This document shows positions 1-6,672 of a stretch of 6,672 nt of DNA, piece by piece. A program made the position numbers and the translations under genes. The notes beneath the pieces were generated by a model that did not search any database, was not told the origin of the DNA, and saw nothing but the letters and a program-made list of their open reading frames with translations. Location of the stretch: the NCBI GenBank assembly GCA_020252385.1, contig JADCDC010000389.1, positions 1-6,672 of the forward strand, given 5' to 3'. Position 1 is the stretch's first letter; each line of letters begins with the position of its first letter. The stretch is from Aestuariivirga sp. Its GTDB lineage: Bacteria; Pseudomonadota; Alphaproteobacteria; Rhizobiales; Aestuariivirgaceae.

Positions 1-602
1 AGCAGCGCGAGATCGTGGGCGACTTCCCCAACATGAGCTTCGCCCCGCGCTTCTCGCCTGATGGACAGCGCGTGATCATGAGCCTCCAGGAAGGCGGAAA
101 CTCCAACATCTACGAGCTCGACCTGCGCTCGCGCGGTGTGCGCCAGCTCACCAATGTGCCGGCCATCAACACGGCACCCTCCTATGCGCCGGACGGATCC
201 CGGATCGCCTTCGAATCCGACCAGGGCGGCACGCAGCAGATCTACGTGATGAATGCCGACGGGTCCGGACAGCAGCGCATCAGCTTCGGCGACGGCCGCT
301 ATTCGACGCCGGTGTGGTCGCCCGACGGGCAATACATCGCCTTCACCAAGCAGGGTGGGGGCAAGTTCGCCATTGGCGTGATGAAGCCCGATGGCTCCGG
401 CGAGCGCATCCTGACCGAGGGCTTCCACAACGAAGGCCCGACCTGGGCGCCAAACAGCCGCGTGATCATGTTCTTCCGCGACACCCAGGGCGCCAGCGGC
501 GGGCCGCAGCTGTGGTCGGTCGACATCACCGGATACAACGAGCAGCGGGTGCCGATCGAGGGCTTCGGCTCCGATCCAGCCTGGTCGCCCAAGCTGAACT
601 GA
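1..602 (+). CDS. tolB: Tol-Pal system protein TolB, C-terminal part (5' end outside window)
   Basis: TolB is a periplasmic protein that binds Pal and TolA within the Tol-Pal envelope machine, which couples outer-membrane constriction to cell division. The reading frame is open from base 3, so 199 residues are visible. That is a little under half of the usual ~430-450 residues, and the signal peptide and N-terminal domain lie upstream. What is visible is the beta-propeller: five blade signatures of the form (F/Y/W)-(S/A)-P-(D/N/K) begin at 51, 183, 315, 444 and 582. Their spacing of 43-46 codons is the TolB/WD40-like period. Typical blade text such as PDGSRIAFESD and IYVMNADGSG is present. The protein ends just after the last WSP motif, as TolB proteins do. 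pal follows after 114 bp, the standard order. The GTG at base 15 is internal and is not the start. Family identity is very secure. Confidence 0.97.
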   Translation, partial: QREIVGDFPNMSFAPRFSPDGQRVIMSLQEGGNSNIYELDLRSRGVRQLTNVPAINTAPSYAPDGSRIAFESDQGGTQQIYVMNADGSGQQRISFGDGRYSTPVWSPDGQYIAFTKQGGGKFAIGVMKPDGSGERILTEGFHNEGPTWAPNSRVIMFFRDTQGASGGPQLWSVDITGYNEQRVPIEGFGSDPAWSPKLN

Positions 603-716
603 GGGTGACGGGACAAAGATATCTGCAAGGGGGCCGGGGGGCCTCACGCAAGCGGCGGCCGGATGCAGGGGATGCAAAGGCCGCTTCAGGACCACGACAA
701 AACGGGAAGCACTGAG
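603..716 (+). other. tolB-pal intergenic region
   Basis: This is a 114-bp gap. It is G-rich, with runs at 629-633 and 636-641. I see no convincing promoter or terminator in it, so the first pal is probably transcribed from upstream together with tolB. This is an inference from the absence of signals and the conserved gene order. Confidence 0.5.
704..709 (+). promoter_or_regulatory. ribosome binding site of first pal
   Basis: GGGAAG lies 7 nt before the ATG at 717. It supports that start over the in-frame ATG at 663, which would add 18 polar residues ahead of the lipoprotein signal peptide. Confidence 0.65.
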
Positions 717-1211
717 ATGGATAGACGTACGAGTTTCAAGATGGCCGCCGCCTTCGCCTGCGTGCTGGCGCTGACGGCCTGCTCCAAGAAGAACACCGAC
801 CTGGCGGCCGGCACCGGGCCTGGCGCCGCCGCGGTTCCGGGGTCCGAGCAGGACTTCACGGTGAACGTGGGCGACCGCGTGTTCTTCGCCGAGGACCAGT
901 CGACGCTCTCGGCCGAGGCCCAGGAGACGCTCCGCCGGCAGGCGCAGTGGCTGCAGAAGTATCCGTCAGTCATGGTGCAGGTCGAAGGCCACGCCGACGA
1001 GCGCGGCACGCGCGAATACAACATCGCGCTCTCCGCCCGCCGCGCCACCGCCGCGCGCGAGTTCCTGATCGCGCAGGGTGTTGCCGCCCGGCGCATCTCC
1101 TCGATCGCCTATGGCAAGGAGCGCCCCGCGGCCCTGTGTGATGCCGAGCAGTGCTGGTCGCAGAACCGCCGCGCCGTCACGGTCATCACCGGCGGCGCCA
1201 AGACCTCCTGA
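717..1211 (+). CDS. pal: Peptidoglycan-associated lipoprotein Pal, copy 1
   Basis: Pal is an outer-membrane lipoprotein whose periplasmic OmpA-like domain binds meso-diaminopimelate in peptidoglycan and contacts TolB and TolA. The 164-residue product has a charged N-terminus (MDRRTSFK), a hydrophobic stretch and a lipobox L19-T-A-C22, so Cys22 should be lipidated. A Gly/Ala/Pro linker follows to about residue 42. The OmpA_C domain shows VEGHADERGT, with D94 as the expected diaminopimelate-contacting aspartate, then REYN and S-A-R108-R109 carrying the expected arginine. The ending ISSIAYGKERPAAL and QNRRAVTVI is characteristic. Cys141 and Cys146 could form a disulfide, as in other alphaproteobacterial Pal proteins (recalled). 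The ATG at 717 was chosen because it puts the lipobox at a normal distance and has a ribosome binding site. The oddity is that a second, nearly identical pal follows. This copy ends with two extra residues (Thr-Ser). Confidence 0.96.
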   Translation: MDRRTSFKMAAAFACVLALTACSKKNTDLAAGTGPGAAAVPGSEQDFTVNVGDRVFFAEDQSTLSAEAQETLRRQAQWLQKYPSVMVQVEGHADERGTREYNIALSARRATAAREFLIAQGVAARRISSIAYGKERPAALCDAEQCWSQNRRAVTVITGGAKTS

Positions 1212-1233
1212 TCTTGTCTCGATGTGCGCCCGG

Positions 1234-1259
1234 CCTTCCCCGCCCTCTGGCGGGGAAGG
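1234..1259. repeat. perfect 11-bp hairpin between the two pal genes (REP-like or terminator-like)
   Basis: The arms at 1234-1244 (CCTTCCCCGCC) and 1249-1259 (GGCGGGGAAGG) are exact reverse complements around a CTCT loop. The hairpin begins 22 bp after the stop of the first pal. There is no T-tract behind it, so it does not fit a standard intrinsic terminator. Short GC-rich palindromes with this CCTTCCCC...GGGGAAGG look are dispersed in many alphaproteobacterial genomes (recalled), so a REP-type element is as likely. Either way the transcript could fold here, which may stabilise the pal1 message or reduce read-through into the second pal. Confidence 0.7.
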
Positions 1260-1293
1260 TGTGTGGCGGAACAGTCAGGGAAAATTAACCCTG

Positions 1294-1321
1294 TTGCGTC
1301 AGATTGCATGATGTGTAAGTC
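1294..1321 (+). promoter_or_regulatory. weak candidate promoter for second pal
   Basis: TTGCGT at 1294-1299 and TAAGTC at 1316-1321 are separated by 16 bp, within the AT-richer part of the 181-bp gap between the pal genes. The -10 match is poor and this is only a candidate. The gap length and the hairpin upstream of it make an independent promoter for the second pal plausible. Confidence 0.2.
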
Positions 1322-1379
1322 CCTGTGCGGGGATTGGTCGTGAAGGGTCGTGCCGGCCGGCAAGGGGACCTCGGGTACT

Positions 1380-1385
1380 AGGGAG
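1380..1385 (+). promoter_or_regulatory. ribosome binding site of second pal
   Basis: AGGGAG ends 7 nt before the ATG at 1393. It is a good Shine-Dalgarno match and fixes the start of the second pal. Confidence 0.7.
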
Positions 1386-1392
1386 TGGGTAG

Positions 1393-1887
1393 ATGATTTC
1401 TCGTTTGGCGAGCTTCAAGTTTGTTGCGGTTCTGGGCTGCTTCCTGGCGCTCGCCGCATGCTCGAAGAAGAACACCCCCGACCTCAATGCCGGCACCGGA
1501 CCGGGAGCCGCGGCCGTTCCCGGCTCCGAGCAGGATTTCACCGTCAACGTCGGCGACCGCGTGTTCTTCGCCGAGGACAAGTCGACCCTGTCCCCCGAGG
1601 CCCAGGAGACGCTGCGCCGCCAGGCCCAGTGGCTCAACAAGTATGGCAAGGTCACGGTTCAGGTCGAAGGCCATGCCGACGAGCGCGGCACGCGCGAATA
1701 CAACATCGCCCTTTCCGCCAGGCGCGCCACGGCGGCCCGCGAGTTCCTGATCTCGCAGGGGGTGGCCGCCAACCGCATCTCCTCCATCGCCTATGGCAAG
1801 GAGCGTCCGGCCGCGCTGTGCGACGCCGAACAGTGCTGGTCGCAGAACCGCCGCGCCGTGACGGTCATCACGGGTGGGGCGAAGTAG
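1393..1887 (+). CDS. pal: Peptidoglycan-associated lipoprotein Pal, copy 2 (tandem paralogue)
   Basis: This is a second complete Pal of 164 residues with the same predicted role: an outer-membrane lipoprotein anchoring to peptidoglycan in the Tol-Pal system. The signal peptide starts MISRLASFK and ends in the lipobox L20-A-A-C23. The OmpA_C domain is intact, with VEGHADERGT containing D96, REYN, R110-R111, Cys143 and Cys148, and QNRRAVTVI. Aligned from the lipid-carrying cysteine to the shared GGAK end, it differs from copy 1 by nine substitutions and one inserted proline in about 141 positions (hand count, about 94% identity). The signal peptide is much less similar. Differences cluster in LNKYGKVTV against LQKYPSVMV, just before the peptidoglycan-binding strand. 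The gene has its own ribosome binding site and sits 181 bp after copy 1. Nothing indicates decay, so both copies look functional. Which one is the ancestral Pal cannot be told from this window. Confidence 0.96.
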   Translation: MISRLASFKFVAVLGCFLALAACSKKNTPDLNAGTGPGAAAVPGSEQDFTVNVGDRVFFAEDKSTLSPEAQETLRRQAQWLNKYGKVTVQVEGHADERGTREYNIALSARRATAAREFLISQGVAANRISSIAYGKERPAALCDAEQCWSQNRRAVTVITGGAK

Positions 1888-2007
1888 CAACACTCCTGCA
1901 ACACTCTGCATGACTGCCCTTTCCAGCCTCAATTTCACCGTGATTGCGGTTCACTTCCCGGGCTGAAAAGACAATCCGCTCTCTCCCAGGGCCGTTTGGT
2001 ACAGATC
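1888..2007 (+). other. pal-cpoB intergenic region
   Basis: This is a 120-bp gap. It begins just after the pal stop with a short tandem direct repeat (GCAACACTC at 1887-1895 and 1898-1906, 11-bp period). No hairpin with a T-tract and no clear -35/-10 pair were found. AGGG at 1988-1991 lies 4 nt before a TTG (1996) and 16 nt before the ATG (2008). This leaves the cpoB start slightly uncertain. Confidence 0.5.
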
Positions 2008-2976
2008 ATGCTCAAATTCGTGAAAATCCCCGTCGCCGCCCTCGCCCTGATGGTCGTGGGGCTCGTTTCCCCCGTGGCTGCCCAGAGCGCCTCCGACATG
2101 GCCGTCCGCATGCAGATGCTGGAGGACCAGGTGAGGCGCTTGACGGGCGAAGTCCAGGAACTCTCCTTCGAGGTGAAGCAGCTGCGCGCCCAGGCCGGCG
2201 CGGGTGCTGCCGCCGGACAGAGCGGCGCCGTGCAGCCGATGACGCCGCCCGCCGCCCAGGTGGCGGAACAGCCGGGCCCCAGCCAGCAGAAGCGCCTGGC
2301 CGCCGCCTCGGCCGGAACCCCCATCCCGGACAGCAACGACATCGAGGTGATCCAGCAGCAGCCGATCGGCGCACCGCCGCAGACCGGCGAGGCCGATCTC
2401 GCCGCTCCCGGCCTCCAGGTGCTGGGCGCCATGGACAATGCGGCTGCCCAGCCCGATGACGGCGGCTTCCAGGGCAAGGTTCTGGTGCCGCCCTCCCAGC
2501 AGGAGCCGGGCGATGACGCCTTCGTCCAGCAGCAGCAGGCCGGCGCCAACTCGATCGAGACCGTTGCGCTCGATCCCGGTGCGACTGGCGAATCGCCCGA
2601 AGCGCTTTACGAGCGTTCCAACGAGAGCCTGCTGCGCCGCCAGTTCGCGGAAGCCGAGGCCGGCTTCTCCGACTTCCTGCAGAAATACCCCGATCACGGG
2701 CTTGCCGGCGCCGCGCAGTATTGGCTGGGCGAGACCTTCTATGCCCAGGGCGATTTCCGGCGCGCCGCCGCAAGCTTCCTGCAGGGCTACAAGAAGTATC
2801 CCAAGAGCCGCCGCGCCCCGGACAGCCTCCTGAAGCTCGGCATCTCGCTCAACCGGCTGGGTCAGAGCGATCAGGCCTGTGCGGCATATGCCGCGGTGAG
2901 CGCGGAGTATCCCAAGGCGGTCGACGCCCGCAAGCGCGCCCAGGCCGAAGCCAAGCGTGCCGGCTGCGCCTCCTGA
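2008..2976 (+). CDS. cpoB: Cell division coordinator CpoB (YbgF), periplasmic TPR protein of the Tol-Pal cluster
   Basis: CpoB links the Tol-Pal machine to peptidoglycan synthesis at the septum (in E. coli through TolA and PBP1B). The 322-residue product starts with a Sec signal peptide, with cleavage likely after VAA (residue 25). Residues ~30-60 (MAVRMQMLEDQVRRL and onward) have a heptad pattern matching the family's trimerising coiled coil. Residues ~61-193 form an Ala/Gln/Pro-rich linker with several QQQ/QQQQ runs. From ~194 to the end come TPR units: ALYERSNESLLRRQFAEAEAGF, QYWLGETFYAQGDFRRAAASF and LLKLGISLNRLGQSDQACAAY are the helical signatures, spoken of here by their start at about residues 198, 236 and 273. 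The linker is much longer than in E. coli CpoB. The ATG at 2008 gives a clean signal peptide, but a TTG at 1996 with AGGG 4 nt upstream is possible (326 residues). The 3' end overlaps tilS by 20 nt. Confidence 0.92.
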   Translation: MLKFVKIPVAALALMVVGLVSPVAAQSASDMAVRMQMLEDQVRRLTGEVQELSFEVKQLRAQAGAGAAAGQSGAVQPMTPPAAQVAEQPGPSQQKRLAAASAGTPIPDSNDIEVIQQQPIGAPPQTGEADLAAPGLQVLGAMDNAAAQPDDGGFQGKVLVPPSQQEPGDDAFVQQQQAGANSIETVALDPGATGESPEALYERSNESLLRRQFAEAEAGFSDFLQKYPDHGLAGAAQYWLGETFYAQGDFRRAAASFLQGYKKYPKSRRAPDSLLKLGISLNRLGQSDQACAAYAAVSAEYPKAVDARKRAQAEAKRAGCAS

Positions 2977-4156
2977 TCCGGCAGCCGATTTCTCTCCACT
3001 GAGCCGCGAGGGCCATGTGGCGCTCGCGGTATCCGGCGGGTCGGACTCGACCGCCCTGATGCGCCTGGCGCGGGACTGGGCCCACAGCCACCAGCCCGGC
3101 CTGACGCTGAGCGTCCTCACCGTTGACCATGGGCTGAGGCCCGCCTCCGCCGGCGAAGCCCGCCTGGTGGGCGAATGGGCGGAGCGCCTTGGTCTTTCGC
3201 ACCATGTGCTGAACTGGGAGGGCGAGAAGCCTTCATCGGGGCTCCAGGCCAAGGCCCGCGAGGCCCGCTACGGACTGATGGCGTCCTGGTGCCGGGAGCA
3301 CGGGGCAAGTCTGCTGCTGACCGGCCACACGCTGGACGACCAGGCTGAAACCGTTCTGATGCGGTTGGGCCGCAGCCTGAGCCCCGACAGTCTTGCCGGC
3401 ATTCCGCGCTTCGGCAACTGGGACGGCCTTGGCCTGTTCCGCCCATTGCTCGGGGTGCGCCGCGCCGCCCTCAGGGACTATCTCCTGGCGCTTGGCCAGG
3501 GCTGGGTCGAGGACGAGAGCAACGCCGACCGGCATTTCGAGCGGGTGCGGGCACGGCAGGAGCTGGCGGACCTCCAGAACAGTGGCGTGACGCCGGAGCG
3601 CCTCGCGGCACTTGCCGAGGCGGGTGCGCGGACCACGGCACTGCTCGACCGGTTGAGCGGGCGCTGGCTCTCAAGCTGGCTCAAGGAGGAAGAGGCCGGG
3701 TACTGCCATGTTCCCGCGGAGCCCTTCCTGGGGCTTCCGCTGCCCCTCCAGCAGCGCATCCTGGCGCGCATCGTCTCGCATTATGGCGGCGGGCAATCGA
3801 CACCGGAGGCGGAGGAACTGCGGCGGCTGGCGCTCTGGGTCTCCGAGGGACCGGTGCGCTGCACGCTGGGCGGCGCGCTGATGGGCCGGAGGAAGCGTGG
3901 CTTCTTTGTCTGCCGCGAGGCCGGCCGCATCTCCCCTGAGCCGCTGATCGTGCCGGACAGCGGCAAGGCCTTGTGGGACGGGCGATTTCTCATCACCGCG
4001 GCGCCGGGCGCCACGGTCCGGGCGCCGGACGGCGACTCGCTCCCGCTCGGCGAGGGGGTTCCGGTTTTCGCCCGCCGGGCCTATCCTCTGGTGGAGCAAC
4101 CAGCCGGAACCGATGCCGCTCCGATGATCGCTTTCCAGCGGATCACTCCTCCCTGA
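2957..4156 (+). CDS. tilS: tRNA(Ile)-lysidine synthase TilS
   Basis: TilS uses ATP and lysine to convert C34 of the CAU-anticodon tRNA(Ile) to lysidine, so that it reads AUA and is charged with isoleucine. It is normally essential and cytosolic. The 399-residue product has the N-type ATP pyrophosphatase loop SGGSDS at residues 26-31, then VDHGLRP (56-62), GHTLDDQAET (123-132) and W183-VEDESN with F194-x-R-x-R-x-R200. These are all family hallmarks. Residues from ~215 on form the less conserved tRNA-binding part. The protein is slightly shorter than E. coli TilS (432), so the last C-terminal domain may be reduced. The GTG start at 2957 overlaps the cpoB end by 20 nt and gives 25 residues before the ATP motif. 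A GTG at 3017, with GAGGG 4 nt upstream, would leave only five residues before it, so the earlier start is preferred, without certainty. It is probably translationally coupled to cpoB. Confidence 0.95.
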   Translation: MPAAPPDPAADFSPLSREGHVALAVSGGSDSTALMRLARDWAHSHQPGLTLSVLTVDHGLRPASAGEARLVGEWAERLGLSHHVLNWEGEKPSSGLQAKAREARYGLMASWCREHGASLLLTGHTLDDQAETVLMRLGRSLSPDSLAGIPRFGNWDGLGLFRPLLGVRRAALRDYLLALGQGWVEDESNADRHFERVRARQELADLQNSGVTPERLAALAEAGARTTALLDRLSGRWLSSWLKEEEAGYCHVPAEPFLGLPLPLQQRILARIVSHYGGGQSTPEAEELRRLALWVSEGPVRCTLGGALMGRRKRGFFVCREAGRISPEPLIVPDSGKALWDGRFLITAAPGATVRAPDGDSLPLGEGVPVFARRAYPLVEQPAGTDAAPMIAFQRITPP

Positions 4157-4181
4157 GCGTCACATTTACGCTGTCCGCATC

Positions 4182-4211
4182 CTTGGAAAAGGCTTGGCAC
4201 CATCCTATGTT
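4182..4211 (+). promoter_or_regulatory. candidate ftsH promoter (sigma70-like, also resembling heat-shock sigma32)
   Basis: TTGGAA (4183-4188) and TATGTT (4206-4211) are separated by 17 bp, a fair vegetative promoter with 4/6 matches in each box. Read in another register, CTTG (4182-4185), 18 bp and CCTATGTT (4204-4211) resemble the alphaproteobacterial sigma32 pattern CTTG-N17/18-CYTATNT. E. coli ftsH is sigma32-controlled, so heat induction here is plausible but inferred. The site lies in the only sizeable gap (124 bp) between tilS and ftsH. Confidence 0.5.
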
Positions 4212-4228
4212 AAGGCGCATTGTAGGAT
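4202..4228. repeat. inverted repeat overlapping the ftsH -10 region
   Basis: ATCCTA (4202-4207) and TAGGAT (4223-4228) are exact reverse complements with a 15-bp spacer. Their centres are 21 bp apart, about two helical turns. The left arm overlaps the candidate -10 box. It could be an operator for a dimeric regulator or chance. No regulator is recognised. Confidence 0.35.
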
Positions 4229-4270
4229 CAGGTCAGCCGCAGAGGACTCCCCGTCCGCCCGGCGCACATC

Positions 4271-4275
4271 GAGGG
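4271..4275 (+). promoter_or_regulatory. ribosome binding site of ftsH
   Basis: GAGGG ends 5 nt before the GTG at 4281. Together with the family N-terminus MNQFRNFA, it fixes that GTG as the start rather than the upstream in-frame TTG at 4194. Confidence 0.75.
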
Positions 4276-4280
4276 ATCAC

Positions 4281-6202
<1,922 letters not shown>

Positions 6203-6203
<1 letters not shown>

Positions 6204-6672
6204 TGAGGAAAACCTACTTCCGGCCGGCGGGGCTCGCCTACGGACCCGACGCACGGCAACTGATCAGGGAAGGCCGCGGAGCATCGCTCGGCGGCCTTTC
6301 CGCAATTGCCTATACGCTGCGTGAAGTGATCGAGCGGGACGGACCGCAACTGTCCCGCAGCTTTGCGCCCGGCGTGCTTCCGCGGCAGACTGCTCTTCCT
6401 GCCTTTCTCGATGCCGGCCGTCCGCTCGTCATGGGCATCGTCAACGTGACGCCCGACAGCTTCTCGGAGGCCGGTCTCGTCGACACCGATGCCGAGCGCG
6501 CCGTGGCGCACGGGTTGCAGCTTGCCGCGGAGGGTGCCGACATCCTGGATGTGGGCGGAGAATCGACCCGACCGGGCTCCGAGGGCGTTCCGGCGGAGGA
6601 GGAACTCCGCCGCGTGATCCCAGTGATCGAGGCGCTGGCGGGCCACGGGCATCGCGTGTCCATCGATACGCG
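6203..6672 (+). CDS. folP: Dihydropteroate synthase, N-terminal part (3' end outside window)
   Basis: FolP condenses p-aminobenzoate with dihydropterin pyrophosphate to make dihydropteroate in folate synthesis, and is the sulfonamide target. The ATG shares its A with the ftsH stop (TGATG), so translation is probably coupled. 156 codons are visible. Residues 77-88 are MGIVNVTPDSFS and 113-125 are DILDVGGESTRPG, both diagnostic pterin- and diphosphate-binding loops. The end VSIDT is the start of the next conserved strand. Two points deviate from the textbook enzyme. About 76 residues precede the first motif (YFRPAGLAYG...), an extension I recall from alphaproteobacterial DHPS. After SFS the sequence is E-A-G rather than the usual D-G-G. 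The ftsH-folP order is conserved, often followed by glmM. A later start cannot be excluded, because a strong hairpin lies at 6268-6301 inside the extension. Confidence 0.94.
6268..6301 (+). repeat. terminator-like hairpin inside the start of folP
   Basis: AAGGCCGC (6270-6277) pairs exactly with GCGGCCTT (6291-6298). Inside it, after one G·G mismatch, GAGC (6279-6282) pairs with GCTC (6286-6289) around an ATC loop. GG/CC at the base adds two pairs across a bulged T. The 3' arm runs into CTTTCC, so it resembles an intrinsic terminator with a very short T-run. It lies 66 bp after the ftsH stop, within folP codons ~22-33. Confidence 0.45.

Noticed and set aside
606..641. G-quadruplex between tolB and pal
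   Set aside because: Four G-runs exist, but one loop would be about 16 nt and the tract is not otherwise distinctive in this GC-rich DNA.
663..716. Upstream ATG as the start of first pal
   Set aside because: It would put 18 polar residues before the signal peptide. The ATG at 717 has a ribosome binding site and gives the same total length as the second Pal.
1285..1290. TTAACC as a CtrA cell-cycle regulator site before the second pal
   Set aside because: Only one half-site is present. The second TTAA at the proper spacing is missing, so it is not distinguishable from chance.
717..1887. Tandem pal copies as an assembly artefact
   Set aside because: The copies differ at about 14% of nucleotides, have unrelated upstream sequences and different signal peptides, so they cannot be a misassembled single locus.
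1951..3252. Long minus-strand open frame (433 codons) opposite cpoB and the start of tilS
   Set aside because: It lies antisense to a confidently identified gene, has low-complexity GC-driven composition and matches no family I recognise. It is the usual shadow frame of high-GC DNA.
3017..4156. Later GTG start for tilS
   Set aside because: It has a nearby GAGGG, but would leave only five residues before the SGGSDS ATP motif, shorter than TilS N-termini normally are. It is kept only as an alternative.
4194..4280. Upstream TTG as the start of ftsH
   Set aside because: It would add 29 residues unlike any FtsH and overlap the candidate promoter. The GTG at 4281 has a ribosome binding site and the family N-terminus.

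Overview
The window reads as a chromosomal segment of a high-GC alphaproteobacterium. The reasons are the gene order tolB–pal–cpoB–tilS–ftsH–folP, the Cys-x(4)-Cys-Trp-Ser-Gln-Asn-Arg-Arg ending of Pal, and a dihydropteroate synthase with a Tyr-Phe-Arg-Pro N-terminal extension. The order within the class (Hyphomicrobiales- or Rhodospirillales-like) is a guess from recalled homologues. Every gene is on the + strand and almost all of the window is coding. No mobile element, CRISPR array, tRNA or rRNA was seen.

Layout: 1-602 is the C-terminal part of tolB, a periplasmic beta-propeller. 717-1211 and 1393-1887 are two complete pal genes in tandem, each encoding a 164-residue outer-membrane lipoprotein that binds peptidoglycan. 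A perfect 11-bp hairpin lies between them. 2008-2976 is cpoB (ybgF), the periplasmic TPR protein that closes the Tol-Pal cluster. 2957-4156 is tilS, the tRNA(Ile) lysidine synthase, overlapping the end of cpoB. A promoter-like sequence precedes ftsH (4281-6203), the membrane AAA+ zinc protease. folP (dihydropteroate synthase) starts on the last base of the ftsH stop codon and runs off the window at 6672.

How the genes work together: TolB, Pal and CpoB belong to the trans-envelope Tol-Pal machine that draws the outer membrane inward at division and ties cell-wall synthesis to it. TilS, FtsH and FolP are housekeeping functions (AUA decoding, membrane protein quality control, folate synthesis), and this adjacency is common in proteobacteria.

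The one clear departure from a standard locus is the tandem pal pair. The mature proteins are about 94% identical, while the DNA has diverged to about 86% identity, mostly at silent positions. Both copies keep every key residue, so two functional Pal proteins appear to be maintained. I found no evidence for an undescribed system beyond this. The other observations (hairpins, a dyad at the ftsH promoter, a long CpoB linker) are smaller and partly speculative.
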